Part shown: one piece after another, positions 24,626 to 33,731 of the stretch
How the letters are laid out: the number at the start of each line of letters is the position of its first letter
Numbering within the stretch: position 1 is the first letter of the stretch
From: Alicyclobacillus kakegawensis NBRC 103104
GTDB taxonomy: Bacteria > Bacillota > Bacilli > Alicyclobacillales > Alicyclobacillaceae
NCBI RefSeq assembly: GCF_001552655.1
Contig: NZ_BCRP01000025.1
Coordinates: 1-33,976, forward strand
DNA: 33,976 nt
Reading direction: 5' to 3'
Made by a program: the position numbers and the translations under genes
Notes under the pieces: model-generated
The model's input: only the letters and a program-made list of their open reading frames with translations
Told to the model about the DNA's origin: nothing
Database searches by the model: none

Positions 24626-25663
24626 TCACTGATACAGGATGACCTTCAATGCATTCTCTTTCGCGGCATTTGCGAAGACATCGTACGCCTTCATGATATC
24701 GGAGAGTGGAAAACGGTGCGTGATAAGCAGCTTGGGCTCAATCTTTCCGGCAGCTACGGTTTTTAGCAGCATCGGTGTCGAATTGGTATCCACGAGTCCA
24801 GTGGTTAAAGTGATATTCTGAATCCACAGTTTCTCGAGGTGCAGATCCACGCTCTTTCCATGCACGCCCACGTTGGCAATGCGGCCGCCCGCAGCCACAA
24901 CCTCCTGACAGATGTCGAACGTGGCTGGCACCCCGACCGCTTCAATGGCAACGTCTACACCCTTGCCGTTGGTCAGGTCCAGAACAGCTTGCACGGCGTT
25001 GTCACTGGAACTGTTGATGGTCTTCGTGGCCCCAAACTTCCGCGCGACCTCCAGTCGATTGTCATCCAGGTCAATCGCGATGATTTCAGCGGGAGAATAG
25101 AACTGAGCCGTAAGGAGTGCCGCCAACCCGACAGGCCCGGTGCCGACAAGTGCCACAGTATCTCCAGGCTGAACTTTCCCCTTCAGGACACCTACCTCAA
25201 ATCCAGTGGGAAGGATATCACTTAGCATCACGAGCGCCTCTTCATCGGCGCCGTCTGGTATCGGATACAGACTGGTGTCGGCATATGGAATGCGGACATA
25301 CTCGGCCTGTGTTCCATCGATGAGATGACCAAGAATCCACCCGCCGTCTTCACAATGAGAGTACATGCCTTTCCTGCAGTTGTCACACTTGGCGCAGGAC
25401 GTAACGCAGGAAATCAAAACCTTGTCCCCAGCCTTGAAGTTATGAACGCCAGATCCGACTTCCTCAATAATGCCGACGCCTTCATGGCCAAGCGTCCGCC
25501 CCTCAACGACCGCGGGCACATCACCTTTCAAGATGTGTAGGTCCGTACCGCATATGGTGGTCTTCGTGATTCTAACAATCGCATCGGTGGGCGCTTGAAT
25601 GGTCGGCACTGGCTTGTCCGCCCATTCCTTCTTTCCGGGACCACGATAGACAAGCGCCTTCAA
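24626..25663 (-). CDS. Zinc-dependent alcohol dehydrogenase
   Basis: A 345-residue medium-chain dehydrogenase. Catalytic zinc ligands are Cys38 (CGTDLH) and His60-Glu61 (GHEGVG). The structural zinc set is Cys90, Cys93, Cys96 and Cys104, and the NAD(P) motif GTGPVG is at 174-179. The closest named group by pattern is the secondary-alcohol/threonine-dehydrogenase-like class; the aspartate in IAIDLDDNR after the second strand suggests NAD rather than NADP. GAGGAGGG lies before the ATG at 25663. It stands alone between a terminator and a long AT-rich upstream region. Confidence 0.93.
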   Translation of the reverse strand: MKALVYRGPGKKEWADKPVPTIQAPTDAIVRITKTTICGTDLHILKGDVPAVVEGRTLGHEGVGIIEEVGSGVHNFKAGDKVLISCVTSCAKCDNCRKGMYSHCEDGGWILGHLIDGTQAEYVRIPYADTSLYPIPDGADEEALVMLSDILPTGFEVGVLKGKVQPGDTVALVGTGPVGLAALLTAQFYSPAEIIAIDLDDNRLEVARKFGATKTINSSSDNAVQAVLDLTNGKGVDVAIEAVGVPATFDICQEVVAAGGRIANVGVHGKSVDLHLEKLWIQNITLTTGLVDTNSTPMLLKTVAAGKIEPKLLITHRFPLSDIMKAYDVFANAAKENALKVILYQ

Positions 25664-26124
25664 ATAAATCCCTCCTCAACTATGGAAAAACATGAATTTA
25701 ACTCTTCAACATTATTATTATTTAGATGTTTGTATTTTAACATTCAAGGGCAAGCCATCACAAGATCATGATACGTTACACATTTTTCCAAGTTATAAGG
25801 CGAGCTATCCTGCTGGGAACTCCCTATTCTCCTGTCGATCTTTCGATGTAACTTGTGGGTAAAGTTTTGTCGCACGAAACCTCGACAGGATATCATAAGT
25901 CCGGTGTCATTGGCCCCACCTTCGCCAATGACCATGGCGGCCACGCATGCCGCCCTACCCATCCATAACTGTAGGGAAGAGACCTTGATTTATGATGAAC
26001 GTCATGTGATAAGAATGTGTATACGGTATTATGCCTCGGCAACGACTGGGACTATATGATGGGTTTGCGCGGAAGGAATAGAGGAAAAATATGGAATGGT
26101 GTGCTGCTGCCCGACCTTATGCTG
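25664..26124. other. Intergenic stretch with AT-rich upstream region of the dehydrogenase
   Basis: The part next to the gene (25680-25740) is AT-rich and likely holds its promoter, but I cannot fix a convincing -35/-10 pair. The rest shows no recognised gene; a 72-codon minus frame (25744-25962) has no family I know. Confidence 0.45.
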
Positions 26125-26601
26125 TCACCACGGGCCCACTTTTCTCAGCAGTCGGGACTCTGCCACATCCGCCGGCGCCGGGTATCGGACTCCCGGGCAG
26201 AGATCCACTCCGGCAGCCCAATACGCGTCCGCAACCAGCGTGCTGCAGATCACGGTGTCGTGCTCGTACCAGGGCAGCACCACGCCGAACACATACCGCA
26301 CAAACTCCACACCCAGCAGCAGGTAGTCGTAATGCTGACCGATATGCTGTTTGGCAGCCAAGGCGATCCGAACGCGCTGGTCGGGCGTTAGGCTGTCGCA
26401 GCGAAACAGGTCAGCCTTGCCCAGGTACTTGGCGGGGTCTTGGTAGCCAACGCGGTGAAATCCCCGCGCCTCGACCAGCTCATCCGGGCCCGTGAACACG
26501 GCCACATGGCTGTAGGGGCTGTGCGTCACGTCTTCGATGGTACGGCTGAGTAAGTCTCTGGAGCGCACCAGGAGCAGATCGCCGATGAGCGGTCTGGCCA
26601 T
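26125..26601 (-). CDS. YiiX-like permuted papain-fold (NlpC/P60 superfamily) protein
   Basis: A 158-residue protein resembling the YiiX/YaeF group. It opens with GDLLLVRSRDLLSRTI, has the histidine in SPYSHVAVFTG (His32) with Glu44 after it, and a C-terminal ICSTLVADAYWAAG whose Cys119 would be the nucleophile in the circularly permuted order (His before Cys). Members are thought to act on lipid or peptide amides or esters; the substrate is unknown. No signal peptide is seen. GAGGAGGTGAGG lies before the ATG at 26601. No clear operon partner. Confidence 0.75.
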   Translation of the reverse strand: MARPLIGDLLLVRSRDLLSRTIEDVTHSPYSHVAVFTGPDELVEARGFHRVGYQDPAKYLGKADLFRCDSLTPDQRVRIALAAKQHIGQHYDYLLLGVEFVRYVFGVVLPWYEHDTVICSTLVADAYWAAGVDLCPGVRYPAPADVAESRLLRKVGPW

Positions 26602-27019
26602 GGCCTCACCTCCTCAATGGAAATAAAAAATGCGCCTGGTCGGCGTTCAGGGAACTGTTATCAAATCAATTCGCTAAGAGTACGTTGCCGGTGTCCACAG
26701 GATGGTAGTTACGGCATCTACCGCGTGGTCGCTTGTTGCACCTGCCCGATCAGTGTTAACACCTGCTGGTACTGGGCGCTGAAGAATTTTGTAGCAGCCT
26801 GTTCCACCGTATGCAAATCATCCTGACTGGCCAAAGAACTGGGTCCCCATTGAAGGCATATTGTATCACATATTGTATGGGGAACATTGAAAGCTTGGAT
26901 CAATCGCCTATCCTACGGGATATGTCGGAGAGGGTGAATGGTATGACAGTTCGAGGATATGCGAGCTGTCTGCGGTCGCATCTTTACGTCAGTACGACCA
27001 ATGATTCGGGGGAGATGGC
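26602..27019. other. Intergenic stretch with a doubtful small minus-strand frame
   Basis: A minus frame 26718-26903 (TTG start, 61 codons) ends in an amphipathic helical stretch (DLHTVEQAATKFF...) that looks protein-like, but the start is weak and no family is recognised. A plus frame ending at 27023 overlaps the kinase start and is probably chance. Confidence 0.3.
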
Positions 27020-27613
27020 ATGAGTAATAAGTTCGATTGTTTGCATCAATTGCTATCGTCCTTTGATAAAACTCATCGAAAACAGTCTACTCTCTTAGTC
27101 GGAATCGACGGTTGTGGAGGTTCAGGAAAGAGCACGTTAGCAAAGGAACTGCAACACGCTTATGATAACGTAACGATCGTTCATATGGATGATTTTTTCC
27201 TGCCTTCTAATCAAAGAGTAGATGCCCCTCCAAAGCAAAAACCAATAGGAGCAGATTTTGATTGGAAGCGGCTATTCAATCAAGTGCTGGAGCCCGTTAG
27301 CCAGGATAAAGAGGGAAGGTATCAGAGATACGATTGGGAAATGGATAATTTGGCTGAATGGCACATCGTCCCTATCGGTGGCATTGTTATTGTCGAAGGT
27401 GTCTATTCCCTCCGCAGGGAAATATCGTATAAATACGATATTTCAATTTGGGTTGATTGTCCCAGAGAAATTCGACTTTCGCGAGGTTTGGAACGTGACG
27501 GGGAAAAGGCTCGAGATATGTGGGAAAACAACTGGATGGTTTCTGAGGACATTTACGTGAAAGAACATAAACCTTACGAACGGGCAGACTTTATCGCTGT
27601 CGGGACAAAGTAG
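27020..27613 (+). CDS. Uridine-kinase-like P-loop kinase
   Basis: A 197-residue P-loop kinase of the uridine kinase/phosphoribulokinase type. Walker A is IDGCGGSGKST (about residues 29-39), followed by VHMDDFFLPSNQR, the typical post-strand acidic motif, then DFDWKRLFNQVL, GIVIVEGVYSL, and a lid with SRGLERDGEKARDMW. It would phosphorylate a nucleoside or related small molecule with ATP. It is a little shorter than true uridine kinases and is best compared with the YfgE-like or uncharacterised relatives. GGGGGAGA precedes the ATG. It stands alone and its codon use looks more AT-rich than the core genes. Confidence 0.82.
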   Translation: MSNKFDCLHQLLSSFDKTHRKQSTLLVGIDGCGGSGKSTLAKELQHAYDNVTIVHMDDFFLPSNQRVDAPPKQKPIGADFDWKRLFNQVLEPVSQDKEGRYQRYDWEMDNLAEWHIVPIGGIVIVEGVYSLRREISYKYDISIWVDCPREIRLSRGLERDGEKARDMWENNWMVSEDIYVKEHKPYERADFIAVGTK

Positions 27614-27999
27614 AGATTCAACAGAAGGCGGCCATTGTCACGGCCTTGTTATAGGCAATGTTGTTTCGCTTTCTTTGGTTATTGCACAAATAGGCACAAT
27701 CACATGGAACTCCTAACAGCATGATGACCTAAAGCCAAAATCTTTCCGAAAAGAGCCTGGAGTCGTTCCACTTCGGTAAATCCCGGTGCTGAGATTATGT
27801 CCATGCCGGAACAGAACGAGACCAGGATCACGAGACGAACCGACGTGTTCTGGATGTCAATCCCATGCATATGGATTTCGACTGCTTCATCCTAAACGGA
27901 AATGTTTTGCCAACACGTCTCCACTACAGGTGTGCTACCGTGTCGCTCCTCGTTCCAAAATCCTCAAAACGACAAATCAACTATACCCTTGAAGCGTCT
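27614..27999. other. Intergenic stretch between convergent kinase and kimA genes
   Basis: No supported gene, and no terminator with a clear T run for either neighbour. A 63-codon plus frame at 27865-28056 overlaps the end of kimA and is probably chance. Confidence 0.45.
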
Positions 28000-29901
28000 C
28001 TAGTGGTGCAAATGATACGGGACCGTGGTGATCACGACATCTTTATTTTTCAATAACCATGTCCGCAACAAAAATGCTGTCTGGTTGTGCAGGATATAGT
28101 GCCACCATCTCTTGGGGATAAATTGACCAATGTAAATGTTGATGTGATCCGGTTTCCCACCTTCCCACGTCTGTATCCGTTGAACAAAGCGAGACAAAGG
28201 TCCTAAAACTGACCGATATTCACTCTTTAGGGTGACAAGCCGGCAAGGCGCCCCCCATTCTTCCCACTTACGTTCCATCCTCTCAATGGACTCCTCGTCA
28301 AACCCCACGTATACGGCGATTACATCAGAGTTTAGGCTCTTGGCAAATTGCACTGTGTTCAGTACTACTCGATGTATGCCTGAAACCAATATCAAAGATA
28401 CTACATGGTGTTTTCCTGGTCGCATGTTCTTCAGATCAATGCGCAATTCTTCAGCAATTTGGTCATAATGCCGACGAATAGCGATTTCCGCAATGACCAA
28501 CGCCGGAAGAACGATGAGTACAATCCAAGCGCCGTCTAAGAATTTGGTTATCGCAAATATGATGGCAACAACAGCGGTGACAAATGCCCCGATGGTATTA
28601 ATCGTTACCTTTATCCTCCACTTCGGGCCTTTAACCCTTATCCATCGACGTGTCAATCCGATTTGTGCAACTGTAAAGGCTACAAATACCCCAATCGCAT
28701 ACAAGGGAATCAGCGCATTCGTTTGGGCATGAAATGCCTCAATCAGTAAGGCGGATAACGCAGCCAACACAATCATTCCATTGGAGTACCCCAACCGGTC
28801 CCCGCGTATGCGCAAGGTTCGCGGAAAATAGTCGTCCGACGCTACCAAGGCAGCCAATTGTGGAAATCCAGTGAACGTCGAGTTGGCCGCGAGAATCAGA
28901 ACTACAAACGTAGACCAAATGAGCAACTGGTAAATCACCCCGTGGCCAAAATACACGCCTGCCAACTGTGACAACATCGTGTTGTGCGGATCGACAGACA
29001 CCCCTTTGACATATATATGATACGCAAACCCCAACAGAGTGACTCCGGTAAGCACTCCAAGCACAATATATGCCTTAATTGCTCCATTGCTTCGATCACG
29101 AAAGATTGGAACAGAATTAGATATTGTCTCCAATCCTGTCAAGGAGGAGCAAGCGGAACTGAACGCCTTCAGCGACAACAGCACAGTCAGGCCATGAGGT
29201 ATCGTGCCAAACGGCGGAGTGCTGTTCTGAACAAATCCGTGGTGCAGTTCATCGACAAAACCGGTGATGATCAGAATCAGCATGAGCCCCATAAAGATAA
29301 AAGTTGGCCATGCGAACACAGTCGCCGATTCGGAGACACCACGAAGATTCACTAACAGAATGACAAATATACAAACGATCGACAGGGTAGTCTGATAAGG
29401 CAACAATCTTGGATACGCCGAGACCATGGCTTCAATACCCGCAGACACCGATACCGCAACAGTCAATATGTAATCGGTCAAGAGAGCACTGGCGGCCACA
29501 AGGGACATCCATGGTTTTCGGAAGTTATCCTTGGCGATAGCATAGGCACCGCCGCCACTGGGGTACGCAATCACACCCATGATGTATGAAGTGATCAAAA
29601 CGGCAAGCAGGCATACGGCAGCAGCAGTAATCGGAATAATGAACCACTTGACGCCAGGACCTAAAGCGCTGAGTTCCGTGATCCCTGCCTCAGGACCATA
29701 AGCCACCGAAGAGTAGAGATCGGCCGCCAAAATAGGAAGGGCTATCCACCAAACAAGTTTGGTATGTGCTTGCTCAAGTTCCTTCGTCCGCATCGGACGA
29801 CCAACAATCACCCGTTTAATGGTCCCGAAATTGGTGATTGCGTACCACAACGCAGCAATGGATAGCACAACCAAAATGGGATGAAGCCATTCATGGTGCA
29901 T
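28000..29901 (-). CDS. kimA: KimA-type potassium transporter (APC superfamily)
   Basis: A 633-residue membrane protein. About twelve membrane helices in the first 480 residues carry YSSVAYGPEA, SGGGAYAIAKDNF, DYILTVAVSVSAGIEA, LKAFSSACSSLTGLETISN and AANSTFTGFPQLA. A cytosolic domain of about 150 residues follows (VVSLILVSGIHRVV to the end), closing with YILHNQTAFLLRTWLLKNKD. This closely follows the layout and C-terminal signature of Bacillus subtilis KimA (YdaO), a proton-coupled high-affinity potassium importer inhibited by c-di-AMP; function here is by homology. I start at ATG 29901 with AGAGGAG upstream; the GTG at 29913 is too close to that site. I could not find the conserved core of the c-di-AMP (ydaO) riboswitch upstream. 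Confidence 0.88.
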   Translation of the reverse strand: MHHEWLHPILVVLSIAALWYAITNFGTIKRVIVGRPMRTKELEQAHTKLVWWIALPILAADLYSSVAYGPEAGITELSALGPGVKWFIIPITAAAVCLLAVLITSYIMGVIAYPSGGGAYAIAKDNFRKPWMSLVAASALLTDYILTVAVSVSAGIEAMVSAYPRLLPYQTTLSIVCIFVILLVNLRGVSESATVFAWPTFIFMGLMLILIITGFVDELHHGFVQNSTPPFGTIPHGLTVLLSLKAFSSACSSLTGLETISNSVPIFRDRSNGAIKAYIVLGVLTGVTLLGFAYHIYVKGVSVDPHNTMLSQLAGVYFGHGVIYQLLIWSTFVVLILAANSTFTGFPQLAALVASDDYFPRTLRIRGDRLGYSNGMIVLAALSALLIEAFHAQTNALIPLYAIGVFVAFTVAQIGLTRRWIRVKGPKWRIKVTINTIGAFVTAVVAIIFAITKFLDGAWIVLIVLPALVIAEIAIRRHYDQIAEELRIDLKNMRPGKHHVVSLILVSGIHRVVLNTVQFAKSLNSDVIAVYVGFDEESIERMERKWEEWGAPCRLVTLKSEYRSVLGPLSRFVQRIQTWEGGKPDHINIYIGQFIPKRWWHYILHNQTAFLLRTWLLKNKDVVITTVPYHLHH

Positions 29902-30041
29902 ACGAGTGATCACTCCTCTCGGTTACGTGCCACAACACTGTGAGAACCTTTGTCTGAAGACTGGACCGTTGTATCTGAAAAGATTCACTCGCCTAACTCA
30001 CCTAGTGTTTATATTCTGGGAATCAAGCCCCAAAAAAATGC

Positions 30042-30063
30042 AAAAACGGCTCCGGAAGAGCCG
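30042..30063 (-). terminator. Intrinsic terminator between HAD gene and kimA
   Basis: On the minus strand CGGCTC/GAGCCG with a 5-base loop is followed by TTTTT, then GCA and a second T run. It lies about 50 bases after the HAD phosphatase stop. Confidence 0.8.
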
Positions 30064-30115
30064 CTGAGACCTTTCCTGCTTCACGCGCAATAGTAACCCT
30101 GAGAAGGTAATCCTC

Positions 30116-30802
30116 TCATCTTCTCGCCAACACCCAATCGAATGCATTTCGGGCATCGAAGTTGGTTACACCCTCGATAAACGCGACATCAGCATCTCTG
30201 ATATTATGGGGAATTGGCAAATCTTTTCTCCAATGGACTGCCATGCAGAACATGGACGCCTTTTTTGCAGCCTCAATTCCGTAACCGGAGTCCTCGACGA
30301 CCAAGCAGTTTTGAGCCTTTACCCCTAACCGATGGGCTGCTTCATAAAATAAATCGGGGGCGGGTTTTCCTCGTGGTACCTGGTCAGCGGAAAGGATCAC
30401 GTCAAAATAATGCGCCAAGCCTACACTCGGCAAAAGGTTATCGAGAACGATCCTTGATGATCCAGATGCTAGACTCAAAGAGTACCCATAGCTCATCAAC
30501 AGTTCCATGAACTTCCTCATTTCCGGAAACACATAAGTGTGCTCCTTGGCGATCGCGATATAATAATGGTTCTTCTTCTCAATCAGAACATCAATGGATT
30601 CCCGGATCCCATATTTTTCAACCATGCGTTCCATCATTTCACGGGTACTCATTCCGATATACTGCCGCTTCACGGATTCGTCAAAGTCATGAATTCCATA
30701 TTCGGCCAGTAATTTACGTTCTGCTTTCAAGTAAACGGGTTCGCTATCAATCAATGTGCCGTCCAAGTCGAAAATGACCGCTTCAATCCGTTGGTCCGCC
30801 AT
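30116..30802 (-). CDS. HAD-superfamily phosphatase, beta-phosphoglucomutase-like
   Basis: A 228-residue HAD hydrolase with all four motifs: FDLDGTLIDSE with nucleophile Asp12 and acid/base Asp14, SLASGSS near 110, the lysine in RGKPAPD (Lys146) and VVEDSGYGIEAA with Asp171. A helical cap of about residues 18-85 makes it a subfamily I (PGMB/GPH-like) enzyme. The likely substrate is a small sugar or polyol phosphate; which one cannot be told. GAGGGAGA precedes the ATG at 30802. It ends at a clear terminator, so it is a single-gene unit. Confidence 0.9.
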   Translation of the reverse strand: MADQRIEAVIFDLDGTLIDSEPVYLKAERKLLAEYGIHDFDESVKRQYIGMSTREMMERMVEKYGIRESIDVLIEKKNHYYIAIAKEHTYVFPEMRKFMELLMSYGYSLSLASGSSRIVLDNLLPSVGLAHYFDVILSADQVPRGKPAPDLFYEAAHRLGVKAQNCLVVEDSGYGIEAAKKASMFCMAVHWRKDLPIPHNIRDADVAFIEGVTNFDARNAFDWVLARR

Positions 30803-30965
30803 AACAGTATCTCCCTCAACGTAGAGTCATTTCAGACATGATGCTGCTATTGAATTATGCCTTATTCATACCGAAACACGGTTTTCGAGAACTCTAATTG
30901 GGCTATAAAATCCCATATTCGCTCATGCTCCGTCACTCTTGCACCCAAAATGCTTGACCCCGCTC

Positions 30966-31340
30966 CTAGAACTCGTTGTTCTGACGGTGCTCAACGTATT
31001 CAACAATTGCCCCATCTGGATGTTGGACACGCATATTTAAGCCAGTTGGGACTTCATTAGGACCTTCTAGAATTGTCGCTCCTTCTGAAACCAATGTGTC
31101 TCGAAAATCATGTATCGAGTCGACCAAAAATGTCATCTGTGTCAACTTCACTGTCTCCAAATTGTCCATAGGTCCCGCTATGAGGAGAACCGAGCCCACC
31201 TGCGCCAATTCCAGTCCCAGTTTAGGGTGTGTAAAACGCAAGCGACACTTTTCGCTAAAAAGACGTTCATAAAACATGATTTCTCCATCGAGTTTGCCTG
31301 CATCAAGATAAATTCGGCTTAAGGTTTTCAATACTTTCAT
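30966..31340 (-). CDS. VOC family (glyoxalase-like) protein
   Basis: A 124-residue VOC protein, not close to the one at 23.7 kb. It shows SRIYLDAGKLDGEIMFYERLF in the first unit, LAQVGSVLLIAGP, then KLTQMTFLVDSIHDFRDTLVSEGA, and ends with RVQHPDGAIVEYVEH. The first metal-ligand position is not conserved in the classical way, so it may be a binding protein rather than an enzyme. GGAGGG lies ten bases before the ATG at 31340. Substrate unknown; it stands alone. Confidence 0.8.
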   Translation of the reverse strand: MKVLKTLSRIYLDAGKLDGEIMFYERLFSEKCRLRFTHPKLGLELAQVGSVLLIAGPMDNLETVKLTQMTFLVDSIHDFRDTLVSEGATILEGPNEVPTGLNMRVQHPDGAIVEYVEHRQNNEF

Positions 31341-31720
31341 CGACTCACTACCCTCCTATAGCCACAACCATCTTTGGAATTGTGGAGGTAATCACCACCG
31401 ACTGGAACAGACAACCTCTTCGTTTCAGGAAACTCTGTCCAGATGGACACGGAATATCATACCCCATTACACCCACGGCCTCTATTCACGGGCACACCAA
31501 AAACGGCGGATAATTTAATTTATACAAAAACCGTTATAGCATTGATCCGTTTTCTCCTGGGCGGTGATGGAATTTCGAATGGTGCATCCACAAGCATGGC
31601 CATATGATACCGACACATTTGTAGTATATGGGATAATCATGCTCACGCATTTGTTCCCATCGGCTTGTAACAAGCATTGATGTAGCCAAAGAAAATGTCA
31701 TAAAAAAATGACACATTCGA
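31341..31720. other. Intergenic stretch upstream of the LysE gene
   Basis: No supported gene. A short plus frame near 31668-31710 reads VTSIDVAKENVIKK, which resembles the start of an IS110-type transposase, but it is too short to call. Confidence 0.4.
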
Positions 31721-31749
31721 TTGACTAGCTTTTAGATATCAAGTATAGT
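31721..31749 (+). promoter_or_regulatory. Promoter of the LysE-type exporter gene
   Basis: TTGACT (31721-31726), 17 bases, TATAGT (31744-31749). The ATG of the exporter is about 40 bases further on. Confidence 0.65.
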
Positions 31750-31789
31750 ATCCGAACATGATAATAGTCCAAGTGGAGTATAAGACATC

Positions 31790-32434
31790 ATGATTGATCT
31801 CTGCATGTCAGGTTTTCTACTCTCCTTGTCGCTATGCCTCGATTTAGGAATCGTAAATGTTGCTCTGATAAAGACTGGATTGGAGAGAGGCTTAGTTCCT
31901 TCGTTCTTGGTAGGTCTGGGTTCATCGTTCGGTGATCTGATTTACGCCGGACTTTCGATGGTAGGTATGTCCTTATTGATGCAACTTTCCGTGGTTCGAT
32001 GGATCCTGTGGATTGGGGGAACCCTGGTTTTGTTATATCTGTCGTTGAACATGGTTCAGGAAACTGTTCGACCAAGGAACCTTCACGTTACCCCTGACGG
32101 TTTGGCGCGAAGTGACAATTCAAGGATAAAGCTATTCCTGACTGGAGTCGGTTTGGCATTATCATCTCCGTCTTCCATACTGTGGTTTGCTGCCGTAGGG
32201 GGAAGTGTCATCGCTGCAACAGCTCACCATTACCAGATTGATACTTTGGTTGCATTTTTTATTGCTTTCTTTTGTGCAGGAGTACTGTGGTCATTTGTCG
32301 TGGCCTACATAAGTGGTCAAGTTCGCAAGATCATGGGGACACAAGTGATACGCCTTCTTTCTCTCGTATCTGCGGTGTTGTTCATTTACTTTGCATGTCG
32401 GGTCTTCCTTAATGGGTTGCACACTTTACTGTAA
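31790..32434 (+). CDS. LysE family translocator
   Basis: A 214-residue membrane protein of the LysE/RhtB exporter family, with six predicted membrane helices. The N-terminal helix carries LCLDLGIVNVALIKTGLERGL (the family has PGP at this place, changed here), then FLVGLGSSFGDLIYAGLSMVG, a basic cytosolic loop at about 90-115, and LALSSPSSILWFAAVGGS in the second half. It probably exports an amino acid or a related metabolite. Its own promoter lies just upstream; the ribosome site (GTGGAG) is rather far from the ATG. It converges with the MFS gene. Confidence 0.85.
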   Translation: MIDLCMSGFLLSLSLCLDLGIVNVALIKTGLERGLVPSFLVGLGSSFGDLIYAGLSMVGMSLLMQLSVVRWILWIGGTLVLLYLSLNMVQETVRPRNLHVTPDGLARSDNSRIKLFLTGVGLALSSPSSILWFAAVGGSVIAATAHHYQIDTLVAFFIAFFCAGVLWSFVVAYISGQVRKIMGTQVIRLLSLVSAVLFIYFACRVFLNGLHTLL

Positions 32435-32522
32435 ATGTTAGGAAAACTGGTCATGTAAGTCCCGCAGTCAACTCCTATCGTTAGCACCGACAGCCATTCG
32501 TTCACTTAGTGAAGTACACCCT

Positions 32523-33716
32523 TTAAAGGGAAACATCGGCCGACTCGTGTCTTTCATTTACTGCGGTCCACGTCACGCTGATCGCCACATACAACAGGTA
32601 CAAAAACGCTATCGCCCAGAACATTCCGGACGGGCCAAGCCACTTCATCGCCAGTCCTCCAATCGTCGGACCGACCATCAAACCGAAACCCAGGTTGGCC
32701 ACCGCCAGCTGGTTAGCGAAAGGCAAGTTGGCTGGCTGAACAAGATCGCCAAGGTAGCCCAAGCTCAGACTAAACAACGTACCCAAGAAAGCCCCAACCA
32801 CAAAGAACAAGGTGACAAATACAAGATTGGATCCAGAAGTCAATGGAAGAACGCCGAACAATACCGTCCCAACAGCAGAGCAACCTGTCAGCACGGTTCG
32901 CCTCCCGCATCGGTCACTCACATGGCCGAGCGGAAGCTGAAGCACGAGGCTGCCCAGGACGAAGGCCGCCAAGGAAGCCGAGACCACGCTGAAAGACACG
33001 TGAATGCGTGCAGCAAACAGCGGTAAGTCCCCATTCAATGCCGACTCCATGAATCCGAACACCAATGGCAAGGCCAATGCCGGCAGGGCGATTCGGTAAA
33101 CCCGTGCGATTCCGATTGGCAGGCTTCGCGCCGCTGGCTGATGCTGAAGAGCGACTTTGGGCAAGCGTATGACCATCCCCAACGAGAGTGCAAAGGTCGC
33201 AGCAGCCAGAACAAACGGAAGCCAACGAGCCAAGGTGCCGGCCCCGAGAAACAAGGGACCAATCGCAAATCCGATACCAGCAGCCAAGCCATAAAACGCC
33301 ATCTGTTTCCCCCGATGCTCGGGAGTTGTGAGGAGACCAATCCAAGACTGGGTTGCAAAATGAATTGAACCAAGGGATAAGCCAAAGATGAACCGAAACA
33401 GGAGCCACCACTTTGCATTCTCTACAATCACAAACATGCCGATGGATACGATGCCGCAAACGAGCGCCCATGTCACCAGCCTGCGCAGGCTCATACGCCT
33501 TGCAACCCGACCGACAAACACCATGGCGACAAGCAAGCCAAGGTACGTGTCGCTTGTGCTCAAGCTATTCAGGAGAGGAGTGAGGTGCCCGGCTTCCAAA
33601 GTGGCCATCCAGGGAATCATCAACCCTTGGCTGAACGTTACCGCCGTCACGGCGCAGGTGACGGCCATGAACGTGCGAGCGTGATTGTGGGGAACAATTC
33701 CGTGCATCAATCGCAT
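32523..33716 (-). CDS. MFS transporter (12 helices)
   Basis: A 397-residue major facilitator protein with both six-helix halves. The first cytosolic loop has FVGRVARRMSLRRL, helix 4-5 has FRFIFGLSLGSIHFATQSWIG and PEHRGKQMAFYG, and the second-half loop has LGHVSDRCGRRTVL, the usual G-x3-D-RxGRR signature. The substrate is probably a drug or small metabolite exported with proton exchange; it cannot be narrowed. AGGAGG lies nine bases before the ATG at 33716. It starts 16 bases after the end of the broken tryptophanyl-tRNA synthetase gene on the same strand. Confidence 0.9.
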   Translation of the reverse strand: MRLMHGIVPHNHARTFMAVTCAVTAVTFSQGLMIPWMATLEAGHLTPLLNSLSTSDTYLGLLVAMVFVGRVARRMSLRRLVTWALVCGIVSIGMFVIVENAKWWLLFRFIFGLSLGSIHFATQSWIGLLTTPEHRGKQMAFYGLAAGIGFAIGPLFLGAGTLARWLPFVLAAATFALSLGMVIRLPKVALQHQPAARSLPIGIARVYRIALPALALPLVFGFMESALNGDLPLFAARIHVSFSVVSASLAAFVLGSLVLQLPLGHVSDRCGRRTVLTGCSAVGTVLFGVLPLTSGSNLVFVTLFFVVGAFLGTLFSLSLGYLGDLVQPANLPFANQLAVANLGFGLMVGPTIGGLAMKWLGPSGMFWAIAFLYLLYVAISVTWTAVNERHESADVSL

Positions 33717-33731
33717 CTTATGCTGCCTCCT

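Noticed and set aside
25744-25962. 72-codon minus frame upstream of the dehydrogenase
   Set aside because: No family, no ribosome site of note, isolated position.
31660-31715. Possible IS110 transposase start (VTSIDVAKENV)
   Set aside because: About 14 residues only, stops on both sides, no further transposase motifs.
32508-32535. Palindrome CCCTTTAAAGGG and hairpin TTCACTTAGTGAA between the convergent LysE and MFS genes
   Set aside because: No T run on either strand and the palindrome overlaps the MFS stop codon; not a convincing terminator.
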